DNA of 64,000 bases, taken from positions 62,001 to 126,000 of the forward strand of contig NZ_CADIJR010000010.1 of NCBI RefSeq assembly GCF_902859645.1. The letters are read 5' to 3'. The number at the start of each line of letters is the position of its first letter. Positions within the stretch are counted from its first letter, which is position 1. Made by a program: the position numbers and the translations under genes. Shown in pieces: positions 8,475-17,953 of the stretch. The notes under the pieces are model-generated. The model made no database searches. It was not told the origin of the DNA and worked only from the letters and a program-made list of their open reading frames with translations. Origin of the DNA: Achromobacter insuavis. GTDB lineage: Bacteria; Pseudomonadota; Gammaproteobacteria; Burkholderiales; Burkholderiaceae_B.

Positions 8475-9491
8475 TCAATCCACCGAGATGCGGGCCTGCC
8501 TGATGATCTCGGCGTAGCGCGCCGAGTCCTGCCGCATCAGCTCGGCGAACTCGGCGGTCGGGCCGCTGGCCGGCAGGAAGCCGGCATCCAGGAATTTCTG
8601 GCGCACGTCCGGCTCCCGCACGATCTCGCTGATCTCGCGCGCCATGCGTTCGATGATCGGCTTGGGCGTGTTGGCCGGCGCCATCAGGCCGGCCCACGAG
8701 CCGGTGACGAAGCCCGGCATGCCGGCTTCCTCCATGGTGGGTATCGACGGCTCGGTCGGCCAGCGCTGCCGGCCGGTGAAGCCCAGCGCCTTCAGGCGGT
8801 TCTGCTTGACGTACTGCATCGGCACCAGGATCGGGTCGAACACCATCGACACGCGGCCGCCCAGCAGGTCGGTCAGGATCGGCGCGCTGCCCTTGTAGGC
8901 CACGTGCGTCATGGTGATCTTGTTGCGCAGCGCGAAATCGGCGCCGGTCAGGTGGGCGCTGGAGCCGTTGCCGCTGGACGCGTAGGTGAGCTTGTCCGGA
9001 TGCTTGCGGGCGTATTCCACCAGCTCGGCCACGCTGTTGACGGGCAGGTCCTGCGACACGAACAGGAACAGTGGCAGGTCGGCCATCTGCGCCACCGGCG
9101 TCAGGTCCTCGGGCTTGTAGGCCAGCTTGTAGAGATGGAAGTTGATGATGTAGGCGGGCAGGATCGACAGGAAGGTGTAGCCGTCGGGATCGGCCTTGGC
9201 GGCCACCGACGCGCCCACGCTGCTGTTGGCGCCGGGGCGGTTCTCGACAATGATGGTCTGCTTCAGGCGCGGGCCGAGCTTTTCCATCACGATGCGGGTG
9301 ACGATGTCGGTGGAGCCGCCGGGCGTGTAGGGCACGATGACCTTGATCGGCTTGCTGGGCCAGTCGTCCGCGTGGGCGGGGCCGGCCGCCAGGCCGATGG
9401 CGGCCACGGCGGTGCAGAGCAGGGTCTTGAGGGCGTTGCGGCGATGTCTTGCCGCGCGGTGGCTGGGCTGCGGTTTCCTTGCAAGTGCCAT
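8475..9491 (-). CDS. Bug-family periplasmic binding protein
   Basis: A 338-residue extracytoplasmic solute-binding protein of the Bug (TctC-like) family, abundant in Bordetella and relatives. A basic N-terminus and hydrophobic segment ending in AAGPAHADD form a signal peptide, followed by WPSKPIKVIVPYTPGGSTD, the Bug opening. Later come the first ligand loop region NRPGANSSVG and ASSGNGSSAHL. The ATG at 9491 has GGAGGAG seven bases upstream. Many Bug proteins are orphans without TctAB membrane subunits, and none lies here. Position ahead of pcaIJ suggests an aromatic or dicarboxylic acid ligand, which is inference. Confidence 0.88.
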   Translation of the reverse strand: MALARKPQPSHRAARHRRNALKTLLCTAVAAIGLAAGPAHADDWPSKPIKVIVPYTPGGSTDIVTRIVMEKLGPRLKQTIIVENRPGANSSVGASVAAKADPDGYTFLSILPAYIINFHLYKLAYKPEDLTPVAQMADLPLFLFVSQDLPVNSVAELVEYARKHPDKLTYASSGNGSSAHLTGADFALRNKITMTHVAYKGSAPILTDLLGGRVSMVFDPILVPMQYVKQNRLKALGFTGRQRWPTEPSIPTMEEAGMPGFVTGSWAGLMAPANTPKPIIERMAREISEIVREPDVRQKFLDAGFLPASGPTAEFAELMRQDSARYAEIIRQARISVD

Positions 9492-9845
9492 GGATTTGTC
9501 TCCTCCATGAATCGGCCGAATGCCGACGCGCGCCCCGGGTTTTTGTAGTGGCGCGGCCGGTTTTCCTGAGGGATGGTGATCGCGTTTCCTGGCGGTCAGG
9601 ACGCGAAAAAAGTATGGCACGCAGGGTCCGGCCAACCGCCGCGCGGACCCCGCGATAAAGTTCGATCACCGGACTTCGCGTGCATCTCCCAAACGGTTTG
9701 CTACTCGGGTTTCCACTAGGCCGGTGTGCGTTGTTCACGCCGTGGACATCGCGTAATCTGGCGGCCGGCCCGCAAAGCATGGGCTCGGTTTCAGCCGCAG
9801 CGGGCCTACAGGCCGGCGCGGGCATCTAATTCAGGAGAAGCAATA
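9492..9845. promoter_or_regulatory. Divergent intergenic region, Bug gene / amino-acid binding protein
   Basis: 354 bases without a gene. For the plus strand, TTGTTC (9731–9736) and TAATCT (9754–9759), spaced by 17 bases, form a possible sigma-70 promoter about 90 bases upstream of the ATG at 9846. I see no clear operator. The minus-strand promoter is not evident. Confidence 0.35.
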
Positions 9846-10868
9846 ATGAAGCGGTTGATTTCGTTTGCTGCCGGCGCGCTCGCCCTGGCATGTGCATCCC
9901 AGGCAGCGGTGGCCGGCCCCACGCTGGATGCGGTCAAGAAGAAGGGTTACGTGCAGTGCGGCCTGACCGACGGCGTTTCGGGCTTCTCGGCCACCAACAG
10001 CAAGGGCGAATGGGAAGGCATGGACGTGGACATCTGCCGCGCCGTCGCCGCCGCCGTGTTCGGCGACCCGACCAAATTCAAGGGCACCGCGCTGTCGACC
10101 CAGCAACGCTTCACCGCGCTGCAATCGGGCGAAGTCGACGTGCTGCTGCGCACCGTCACGCTGACGCAGACCCGCGACACCTCGCTGGGCCTGTCGGCCG
10201 TGGCCGCCAGCTTCTATGACGGCCAGGGCATCCTGGTGAACAAGAAGCTGGGCGTGAAAAGCGCCAAGGAACTGAACGGCGCCACCGTCTGCGTGCAGCC
10301 GGGCACCACCACCGAACTGAACCTGGCCGACTGGTTCCGCGCCAACAACATCGAATTCAAGCCGGTCGTGATCGACAAGGTCACCGAAGTCGTGCGCGCC
10401 TTCGAGTCGGGCCGTTGCGATGCCTTCACCGACGACGCCTCGCAGCTGGCCGCCGTGCGCGCCACGCAGGTCGCCAAGCCGGACGACTACGAGATCCTGC
10501 CGGAACGCTTCTCCAAGGAGCCGCTCGGCCCCATGGTGCGCCAGGGCGACGAGAACTGGCTGGGCATCGTCCGCTGGACGCTGTTCGCGCTGCTGGAGGC
10601 CGAGGAATACGGCATCACGCAGAAGAACGTGGACGAGATGCTCAAGAGCAACAACCCCAACGTGGCGCGCATCCTGGGCGTGACGCCGGGCGCCGGCAAG
10701 AACATGGGCCTGGACGAGAAGTGGGCCTACAACGCCATCAAGGCCGTGGGCAACTACAGCGAAGTGTTCGAGCGCAACGTCGGCAAGGACAGCAAGCTGG
10801 GCCTGCAACGCGGCACCAACGCGCTGTGGAGCAAGGGCGGCGCGATGTACCCGTGGCCGATCCGCTGA
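9846..10868 (+). CDS. General L-amino-acid binding protein (AapJ/BztA-like)
   Basis: A 340-residue periplasmic binding protein (SBP family 3). The signal peptide is residues 1–23 (ending AAVAG), followed by TLDAVKKKGYVQCGLTDGVSGFS. Further motifs GEWEGMDVDICRAVAAAVFGD, QQRFTALQSGEVD and TLTQTRDTS match the AapJ/BztA group for general L-amino acids or Glu/Asp/Gln/Asn. The ATG at 9846 has GGAGAAG just upstream. Aap-type permease and ATPase genes do not follow: a terminator and an IclR gene come next. It therefore stands alone and must share membrane components encoded elsewhere, or those of the ABC system at 13–15 kb. Confidence 0.88.
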   Translation: MKRLISFAAGALALACASQAAVAGPTLDAVKKKGYVQCGLTDGVSGFSATNSKGEWEGMDVDICRAVAAAVFGDPTKFKGTALSTQQRFTALQSGEVDVLLRTVTLTQTRDTSLGLSAVAASFYDGQGILVNKKLGVKSAKELNGATVCVQPGTTTELNLADWFRANNIEFKPVVIDKVTEVVRAFESGRCDAFTDDASQLAAVRATQVAKPDDYEILPERFSKEPLGPMVRQGDENWLGIVRWTLFALLEAEEYGITQKNVDEMLKSNNPNVARILGVTPGAGKNMGLDEKWAYNAIKAVGNYSEVFERNVGKDSKLGLQRGTNALWSKGGAMYPWPIR

Positions 10869-10888
10869 ACGCGGTGAGGTGACCCTGG

Positions 10889-10917
10889 ACGGCCCGCCTC
10901 GCGCGGGCCGTTTTGTT
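10889..10917 (+). terminator. Intrinsic terminator of the AapJ-like gene
   Basis: ACGGCCCGC pairs with GCGGGCCGT, followed by TTTTGTTT, about 20 bases after the stop. Confidence 0.85.
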
Positions 10918-11017
10918 TGATGGGCGGCCTCGGGGGCGGGCGGCGGGATCGTCATGCGATATGGCTGCACCGTTATGCGGTACGCTATGCGCTTTTCCAC
11001 CGGACGCATCCCGCGCC

Positions 11018-11878
11018 ATGACGCAGACCCGACCCGAGGATTCCCCCTTGTTCATCGCCGCGCTGGCGCGCGGCGTTTCCGTGCTGCGGGCCTTCAGCGA
11101 AGGGCGGCCGGCGATGACGCTGCCGGAGCTGGCCGAGGCCACCGGCCTGAGCAAGAGTTCGGTGCAGCGCTTCACGCATACGCTGTGGACGCTGGGCTAC
11201 CTGCGCAAGGACCCGGCCAGCAAGAAGTTCTCGCTGGGCCCGTGGTCGCTGGAGCTGGGCATGAAGTACGTGCAGACCAGCGCGCTGGTGCTGGGCGGCA
11301 ATCCGTTCCTGCACGCGCTCAACCGCAACTGCCAGGAAACCTGCAGCCTGGCCGAGCCCGACGGGCTGGACATGGTCTACGTGGCGCGCTTCGCCACCCA
11401 CAAGGAAATGTTCGTCAACATGCCGGTCGGCATGCGGCTGCCACTGTATTGCACGGCGGCGGGGCGCGCGGTGCTGGCGCGGCTGGATCCGCAGGTGGCG
11501 CGCGGGCTGCTGGAACGCTGTGAGCGCAAGGCGTATACCGCGGCCACGATCACCGACCTGGACGCGCTGCTGGCCGAACTGGAATTCGCGCGCCGCCATG
11601 GCTACGCGCGTTCCAACGGCGAGTTCTATCCGGGCGACATCACCGTCAGCGCGGCGGTGCTGGATGCGGGCGGCACGCCGCAGGGCGCCGTCAACGTCTC
11701 GGTGCCGTCGAGCCGCTGGTCGTTCGAGCAGGCGCAGGCCGTGTTCGGGCCGCAGGTGGTGGAGACGGCGCACGCCATCAGCGCGTCGCGCACGCTGGGG
11801 CGCTCGCATCCGTTCTACGAACTCGAACCGCCGGGGGGCGCCTTGCGCGCCGCGCCGCTGGTCGACGACGAGGCCTGA
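11018..11878 (+). CDS. IclR-family regulator
   Basis: A 286-residue transcription factor. The N-terminal winged helix (about 15–75) includes MTLPELAEATGLSKSSVQRF; the C-terminal effector domain has the usual YCTAAGRAVLARL segment (about residue 147) and GAVNVSVPSSRW. I take the ATG at 11018, preceding MTQTRPED; the open frame upstream is unlike the family. It lies upstream of, and in the same direction as, the ureohydrolase-like/ABC/ThDP genes with a 301-base A/T-rich gap holding an inverted repeat. It is therefore the likely regulator of that group, which is inferred from position. Confidence 0.87.
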   Translation: MTQTRPEDSPLFIAALARGVSVLRAFSEGRPAMTLPELAEATGLSKSSVQRFTHTLWTLGYLRKDPASKKFSLGPWSLELGMKYVQTSALVLGGNPFLHALNRNCQETCSLAEPDGLDMVYVARFATHKEMFVNMPVGMRLPLYCTAAGRAVLARLDPQVARGLLERCERKAYTAATITDLDALLAELEFARRHGYARSNGEFYPGDITVSAAVLDAGGTPQGAVNVSVPSSRWSFEQAQAVFGPQVVETAHAISASRTLGRSHPFYELEPPGGALRAAPLVDDEA

Positions 11879-12179
11879 TCGAGGTGGCGTCCCGCCGCGG
11901 GCGCGGCGTTGGGGCATTGTCCCGGGGGCGCGAACCGAGGGGCTGATTGAAAGCGCTGATTCAGGGCGTTGGCGATGCACCAGCCGGGTGCGCCGCTGCG
12001 CCAATTCCATACTATTTTGATCGGATATTAATTTTCCAATCAGGGGGAACACCCTAATTGGCGAGGCATTGGCGCGCGCGTTAATCTATTTTTGACACGA
12101 TCGTATCGTATAGCGATTTGGTCGAATCTAAAATTTCGGTCCGCCACTCGTTTGCGGGCCGTCGCCAAGGAGCCGCGCT
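11879..12179 (+). promoter_or_regulatory. A/T-rich regulatory gap with inverted repeat
   Basis: 301 bases without a gene. Arms CCAATCAGGG (12036–12045) and CCCTAATTGG (12052–12061) form an inverted repeat with one mismatch around GGAACA. TTGACA stands at 12092–12097, but no good -10 lies at the right distance. CGATCGTATCG (12098–12108) is a second small dyad. The region is probably the control segment of the ureohydrolase-like/ABC operon. Confidence 0.45.
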
Positions 12180-13133
12180 GTGCCGTCGTCCGCCGAAGTC
12201 CGCTTTCATCCCGTGTCGGGATTCATGGGCCTGCCGCCGGCCCGCGCCGCCGGAACCGGCGCCGCGCGCGCCTGCGTCGTGGGCATCCCGTTCGACTGCG
12301 GCACGCATCCGTTCCGGGTCGGTTCGCGCCAGGGGCCGGACGCGATCCGCGAACAGTCGCGGCTGTTGCGGCCGGTGGACATCTTCCGCCGCCATGGCAT
12401 CGACAATCCGCCCGAGTTCCTGCGCGTGATCGACGTCGGCAACGTGGCCTGCCATCCCGGCGATCCGGACGCGTCGTACCCGCTGATCGAGGCCGGCATC
12501 GGCGCCATCCTCGACGCCGGCGCGATCCCGATCTCGATGGGCGGCGACGGCGCCGTGACGCTGCCGCAACTGCGCGCCGTGGCGCAACGCCACCCGGACT
12601 TCGTGGTGCTGCATTTCGACTCGCACACCGACACCTATCCGATCCCTGGCTACAACACCGCCACCACCTTCACCCGCGCCGCCGAGGAAGGCCTGCTGGA
12701 CGTGCGGCGCAGCTTCCACGTGGGCACACGCGGCAGTTCGTTCATGCCGGGCGTCATCGAGTTCGGCCGCGAGGTCGGCTACACCATCATGCCCTTCGAC
12801 GAGTTCGACGAGGACCAGAAGGGCGCGCTCGACGCCATCAAGCAACAGATCGGCGAGAGGCCGGTGTACCTGTGCTTCGACATGGACATCTTCGACCCGT
12901 CCTGCGCGCCCGGCGTCTGCACGCCGGAGTGGGGCGGCCTGTCGCCCAAGGAAGGGCTGGCCCTGCTGCGCCAGCTGGCCGGACTCAACTTCGTGGCCTT
13001 CGACGTCAATACCGTTTCGCCGCCGCAGGACGTGCAGGGCGCCACGGCGTTCCTGGCCGCCACCGTCATGCAGGAATTCTGCGCGTTGGCGGCGGTGGCG
13101 GTACGGCAGTACCCGCAAGGACGTCCGGACTGA
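12180..13133 (+). CDS. Ureohydrolase-like (arginase/agmatinase family) protein
   Basis: A 317-residue member of the ureohydrolase fold, whose classical members hydrolyse guanidino compounds to urea with two Mn(II) or Ni(II) ions. The metal motifs DSHTD (Asp147, His149, Asp151) and FDMDIFDP (Asp234, Asp236) are intact. The first motif, normally GGDHS, reads GGDGAV (121–126), so its metal-ligand His is Gly124. The segment normally FDVVEV reads FDVNTV (274–279), so the Glu that holds the guanidinium is Thr. The protein may therefore act on another substrate or use metal differently; 'agmatinase' would be unsafe. The GTG start at 12180 has AAGGAG eight bases upstream. It heads an operon with a polar amino-acid ABC transporter. 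Confidence 0.8.
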   Translation: MPSSAEVRFHPVSGFMGLPPARAAGTGAARACVVGIPFDCGTHPFRVGSRQGPDAIREQSRLLRPVDIFRRHGIDNPPEFLRVIDVGNVACHPGDPDASYPLIEAGIGAILDAGAIPISMGGDGAVTLPQLRAVAQRHPDFVVLHFDSHTDTYPIPGYNTATTFTRAAEEGLLDVRRSFHVGTRGSSFMPGVIEFGREVGYTIMPFDEFDEDQKGALDAIKQQIGERPVYLCFDMDIFDPSCAPGVCTPEWGGLSPKEGLALLRQLAGLNFVAFDVNTVSPPQDVQGATAFLAATVMQEFCALAAVAVRQYPQGRPD

Positions 13134-13174
13134 ACCGGCGCATTGCGGCATCCATTTCATACAAGGGGAATTGC

Positions 13175-13966
13175 ATGAAACTCAAATCCATCCTGCTCGG
13201 CCTGGCTTCGGCCGCGTTGCTGGCCCAGGCCGGCGCCAGCATGGCGCGCACGCTCGACGAGGTGCGCGCCGACAAGACCTTGAACGTGGTCACCACCGCG
13301 TCGGCGCCGCCGCACGGCTTCAAGAACCCGCAGTCGAACCGGCTCGAAGGCATCATGGTGGACGTGGCCGCCGCGGTCGCCAAGCACCTGGGCGCGAGCG
13401 ACAAGCTGGCCGACGTGCCGTTCTCGGGCCTGATTCCGACGCTGACCTCGGGCCGCGCCGATCTGATGTCGGCGCCGCTGTTCATTACCGAGGAGCGGGC
13501 CCGCGCCATCGACTTTTCGGCGCCCGTGTACGAATGGGGCGAGGGCATCGTGGTCAGCGACAAGGCCACCCGCCGCTACGCCAAGTTCGAGGACATGCAG
13601 GGCCAGAAGGTCGGCGTGCTGGTGGACTCGGTGCAGTTCAACATGATCAAGGACATGCCCGGCACCAAGGTCTCGACCTACCAGGACTATTCCACGCTGC
13701 TGGCCGACGTGCGCGCCGGCCGCGTCGACCTGGGCATCGTCGATCCGCCCAGCATCATCTACCAGATCAAGACCAAGAACATCCCGGGCGTGAAGCTGGA
13801 CACCGGCTACCAGCCGCAGCGCAAGTGGCAGGTGGGCATGGCGGTGCAGAAGGGCAACACGGCGCTGCTGGAGGCCGTCAACGCCGCGCTGGCCGAGATG
13901 AAGCGCAACGGCGAACTCGCCGCCATCGGGCAGAAGTGGGGCGTGTCCGACCTGCTCAGCAAGTAG
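13175..13966 (+). CDS. Polar amino-acid ABC transporter binding protein
   Basis: A 263-residue SBP family 3 protein. The signal peptide ends near residue 24 (AGASMA), followed by RTLDEVRADKTLNVVTTASAPP. Later come VDVAAAVAKHLG, TSGRADLMSAPLFITEERA and DSVQFNMIKDM, then a C-terminal LAAIGQKWGVSDL, all typical of glutamine/histidine/opine-type binding proteins. GGGGAA precedes the ATG at 13175. It sits 41 bases after the ureohydrolase-like gene and just before its permease and ATPase. The ligand cannot be read from sequence; a nitrogen-rich amino acid or guanidino acid would fit the neighbour. Confidence 0.88.
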   Translation: MKLKSILLGLASAALLAQAGASMARTLDEVRADKTLNVVTTASAPPHGFKNPQSNRLEGIMVDVAAAVAKHLGASDKLADVPFSGLIPTLTSGRADLMSAPLFITEERARAIDFSAPVYEWGEGIVVSDKATRRYAKFEDMQGQKVGVLVDSVQFNMIKDMPGTKVSTYQDYSTLLADVRAGRVDLGIVDPPSIIYQIKTKNIPGVKLDTGYQPQRKWQVGMAVQKGNTALLEAVNAALAEMKRNGELAAIGQKWGVSDLLSK

Positions 13967-14010
13967 GGCCGCCGCCGCACGGATAAGCAGCACGAGTTAA
14001 GGAGCAAGAA

Positions 14011-14703
14011 TTGGATTTCGCTACGTTGCGCATGTACCTGAGTCCCCTGGCCGAGGGCACGCTCTGGACCCTGGCGCTGTTCTTCTGTTCGGCTTTCCTG
14101 GCGGTGGCGCTGGGCCTGGTGGTGTGCCTGTGCCGCCTGTCGCGGCGGCCGGCGCTGAGCCGCGCCGCGCGCGTCTACATCGACATCATCCGCGGCACGC
14201 CGCTGCTGCTGCAGCTGTTCTACATCTACTACGGCCTGCCGGAGCTAGGCGTGGTGATCAACGGCTTCGTGGCCGGCGTGCTGGGGCTGACGCTGAATTT
14301 CGGCGCCTACCTGGCCGAGCTGTTCCGCAGCGGCATCCAGTCGGTGGATGCCGGCCAGTACGAGGCGGCGCGCGCGCTGGGGTTGCGGCGCACGCAGCGG
14401 CTGCAGCGCATCGTGCTGCCGCAGGCGCTGCGCACCATCTTCCCGGCGCTGGGCAACTACGCGCTGGTGCTGGTCAAGGAGACCTCGCTGGTGGCGGTGA
14501 TCAGTGTCTACGAACTGATGCGCGCCGGCGAAATGCTGGCGGGCGCGACCTTCCAGGCGCTGACGGTCTACACCATGGTGGGCGTCATCTATTTCGCGCT
14601 GTGCAGCGTGCTGGCCTATCTGTTCCGGCGCTCGGAAAAGCGCCTGACCGTGCCGGGCTACTGGAGCGGCGCCGGCGACAACCATGACATTTCCAAGGCC
14701 TGA
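14011..14703 (+). CDS. Polar amino-acid ABC transporter permease
   Basis: An inner-membrane permease of 230 residues in the HisM/GlnP type. About five helices are visible, with [19 protein letters not shown] (the His/Glu/Gln/Arg/opine permease signature) and the EAA loop [22 protein letters not shown], which contacts the ATPase. It starts with TTG at 14011, supported by TTAAGGAG ending seven bases upstream; no ATG gives a proper N-terminus. Only one permease gene is present, so the transporter is probably a homodimer. It is 44 bases after its binding-protein gene. Confidence 0.9.
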   Translation: MDFATLRMYLSPLAEGTLWTLALFFCSAFLAVALGLVVCLCRLSRRPALSRAARVYIDIIRGTPLLLQLFYIYYGLPELGVVINGFVAGVLGLTLNFGAYLAELFRSGIQSVDAGQYEAARALGLRRTQRLQRIVLPQALRTIFPALGNYALVLVKETSLVAVISVYELMRAGEMLAGATFQALTVYTMVGVIYFALCSVLAYLFRRSEKRLTVPGYWSGAGDNHDISKA

Positions 14704-14707
14704 CGCG

Positions 14708-15460
14708 ATGGACGGATTGAACTACGCGGCGCCGATCATCACGATGCGGGGCGTCTCCAAATGGTATGGCGATTTCAAGGTGCTGGACGGGCTGGACCTG
14801 GAGGTCCGCCCCGGTGAAAAGCTGATCCTGTGCGGCCCGTCCGGCTCGGGCAAGTCCACCACCATCCGCCTGCTGAATCGGCTGGAAGAGCATCAGCAGG
14901 GCACCATCGTGGTCGATGGCATCGAACTGAACGACGATGTCGGCAACATCGAGCGCATCCGCGCCGAGGTGGGCATGGTGTTCCAGCACTTCAACCTGTT
15001 CCCGCACCTGACGGTGCTGGAAAACTGCACGCTGGCGCCGATGCTGGTCAAGGGCGTGGCGCCGGCGGAGGCGGAAAGCCGCGCCATGCAGTACCTGGAG
15101 CGCGTCAAGATCCCGCAGCACGCCGCCAAGTATCCGGGCCAGTTGTCCGGCGGCCAGAAGCAGCGCGTGGCGATCGCCCGCGCGCTGTGCATGCAGCCCA
15201 AGATCATGCTGTTCGATGAGCCGACCTCGGCGCTCGATCCGGAGATGGTCAAGGAGGTGCTGGACACCATGGTGGCGCTGGCGCGCGACGGCATGACCAT
15301 GGTCTGCGTGACCCACGAGATGGGCTTCGCGCGGGAGGTGGGCGACCGGGTGGTGTTCATGGACCAGGGCGCGATCGTCGAGACCGACACGCCGGACAAT
15401 TTCTTCCGGGCGCCGCGTTCGGAGCGGGCGCAGGCATTTCTGGGACAGATCCTGGCGTAG
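14708..15460 (+). CDS. Polar amino-acid ABC transporter ATPase
   Basis: The cytoplasmic ATPase (GlnQ/HisP type, 250 residues) that powers the preceding permease. Walker A is GPSGSGKST, the Q-loop is [16 protein letters not shown], the signature is [15 protein letters not shown], Walker B is [13 protein letters not shown], and the H-loop is [10 protein letters not shown] use the ATG at 14708 with AAGG ten bases upstream; an in-frame ATG at 14684 overlaps the permease end and would add eight residues. It completes the ABC set, followed about 190 bases later by the ThDP enzyme gene. Confidence 0.92.
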   Translation: MDGLNYAAPIITMRGVSKWYGDFKVLDGLDLEVRPGEKLILCGPSGSGKSTTIRLLNRLEEHQQGTIVVDGIELNDDVGNIERIRAEVGMVFQHFNLFPHLTVLENCTLAPMLVKGVAPAEAESRAMQYLERVKIPQHAAKYPGQLSGGQKQRVAIARALCMQPKIMLFDEPTSALDPEMVKEVLDTMVALARDGMTMVCVTHEMGFAREVGDRVVFMDQGAIVETDTPDNFFRAPRSERAQAFLGQILA

Positions 15461-15646
15461 GCGCGGCCTTCTCCTGGCGGCACCGCCTTGGGGGCGGCCT
15501 GAATTCCGGTTGCCGGAACCTGGGGAATGGTTCCATGCCGACCCGCGCAAATGGCTCTACCCGGTTTGCGCTACGCTACCTATCATGCCTATCGGGCCGG
15601 CAAGCAGCCGCCGGCCCGAGCCAACACCTACAACCAGGGAAACACG

Positions 15647-17203
15647 ATGAACGGCGCTGATAGTCTTTGCGATACCCTTCTGGCCAATGATGTGGACGTC
15701 TGCTTTGCCAACCCGGGCACGTCCGAGATGCACTTCGTCGCGGCGCTGGATCGCAAACCGAAGATGCGCTGCGTGCTGGGCCTGTTCGAAGGCGTGGTGA
15801 CGGGCGCCGCCGATGGCTACGCGCGCATGGCCGACAAGCCGGCGGCGACGTTGCTGCACCTGGGGCCGGGCCTGGGCAACGGCCTGGCCAACCTGCACAA
15901 CGCCAAGCGCGCGCGCACGCCGATGGTCAACATCGTCGGCGACCACGCCACCTACCACGTGCAGTACGACGCCCCGCTCACCAGCGACGTCGAAGGCGTG
16001 GCGCGGCCCATGTCGCACTGGGTCAAGCGCGGCATGTCGGCCGAATCGATGTCGGCTGACGCCGCCGAGGCCATCACCGTGGCGCGCCGCCATCCGGGCA
16101 ACATCGCCACCCTGATCCTGCCGGCCAACTCCGCCTGGACCGAACTGCCGGCGGACACCGCGGTGGTCAAGGTGGTCGACGAAGCCGTGCCGCACACCAC
16201 GGTCGAGGCGGTGCGCGCCGCCGCCAAGGCGATCCGTTCCGGCGAAACCACCACGCTGCTGCTGGGCAGCACCGCGCTGCGCGAACGCGCCCTCAAGGCC
16301 GCCGGCCGCATCGCCCGCGCCACCGGCGTGCGGCTGCTGTCCGAAACTTCCAACCGCCGCATCGAGCGCGGCGGCGACCGCACGCCGGTGGACCGGCTGC
16401 CGTACCCGATCGACCTGGCCGTGGCCAAGCTCAAGGACGTGCGCCACCTGGTGCTGGTCGGCGCCAAGGCGCCGGTGGGCTTTTTCGCCTATCCCGGCAA
16501 GCCCAGCCTGCTGGCGCCCGAGGATTGCGAGAAGATCGTGCTGGCCACCGTCGAGCAGGACCTGGCGCACGCGCTGGAGTGGCTGGCCGACGAACTCGGC
16601 ATCGCCGCCGACGCGCCGCGCCTGGCGGCGCCCGCGCCGGCCTACGAGGTGCCGGCCAGCGGCAAGCTGACCGGCGCCGCCGTCAACATCCTGGTGGCGC
16701 ACCACCTGCCCGAGAACGCCATCGTCTGCGACGAGTCGATCACCCAGGGCCGCGAATTCCCGATCTACAGCGCCAGCAGCGCGCCGCACGACTGGCTGAT
16801 GCTGACCGGCGGCGCCATCGGCATCGGCCTGCCGATGGCGGCCGGCGCGGCGGTGGCCTGCCCGGACCGCAAGGTCATCACCCTGCAGGCGGACGGCAGC
16901 GGCATGTACACCTTGCAGGCGCTGTGGACGCAGGCGCGCGAGAACCTGGACTGCCTGACGGTGATCCTGGCCAACCGTTCCTATGCCACGCTGCACGGCG
17001 AAATGAAGAACGTGGGCGTGCAGGAGCCGGGCCGCAACGCGCGCCGCATGCTCGACCTGGAAGAACCGTATCTGGACTGGACGCACCTGGCGCGCGGCAT
17101 GGGCGTGGAGGCGGTCAGCGTCGATACCGTGGAAGGCTTCGCCCGCGCCTTGCAGGACGGCCTGAAGCGCCGCGGCCCGTTCCTGATCGAAGCGCTGATC
17201 TGA
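15647..17203 (+). CDS. ThDP-dependent enzyme (benzoylformate decarboxylase/acetolactate synthase-like)
   Basis: A cytoplasmic thiamine-diphosphate enzyme of 518 residues that probably decarboxylates or condenses a 2-oxoacid. The N-terminal domain has the cofactor-activating Glu48 (GLFEGVVTGAADGYAR) and His71 in LLHLGPG, the position occupied by the active-site His of benzoylformate decarboxylase. The C-terminal domain carries the Mg/ThDP motif as ADGSG near residue 423, ending in LANRSY. No regulatory small subunit is nearby, which argues against an isoleucine/valine biosynthetic role. The ATG at 15647 follows CCAGGGAAACACG. It lies after the ABC genes and may convert a 2-oxoacid from the imported amino acid; the substrate is unknown. 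Confidence 0.8.
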   Translation: MNGADSLCDTLLANDVDVCFANPGTSEMHFVAALDRKPKMRCVLGLFEGVVTGAADGYARMADKPAATLLHLGPGLGNGLANLHNAKRARTPMVNIVGDHATYHVQYDAPLTSDVEGVARPMSHWVKRGMSAESMSADAAEAITVARRHPGNIATLILPANSAWTELPADTAVVKVVDEAVPHTTVEAVRAAAKAIRSGETTTLLLGSTALRERALKAAGRIARATGVRLLSETSNRRIERGGDRTPVDRLPYPIDLAVAKLKDVRHLVLVGAKAPVGFFAYPGKPSLLAPEDCEKIVLATVEQDLAHALEWLADELGIAADAPRLAAPAPAYEVPASGKLTGAAVNILVAHHLPENAIVCDESITQGREFPIYSASSAPHDWLMLTGGAIGIGLPMAAGAAVACPDRKVITLQADGSGMYTLQALWTQARENLDCLTVILANRSYATLHGEMKNVGVQEPGRNARRMLDLEEPYLDWTHLARGMGVEAVSVDTVEGFARALQDGLKRRGPFLIEALI

Positions 17204-17210
17204 CGCGCCC

Positions 17211-17240
17211 GCCCCGCGCCGCGAGCAGGCGGCGCGGGGC
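17211..17240. terminator. GC hairpin between convergent ThDP and livF genes
   Basis: A perfect 12-bp stem (GCCCCGCGCCGC with its complement, loop of six bases) fills the gap between two stop codons. There is no T-tract, so termination may be weak or factor-dependent. Confidence 0.5.
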
Positions 17241-17242
17241 AA

Positions 17243-17940
<698 letters not shown>

Positions 17941-17953
<13 letters not shown>

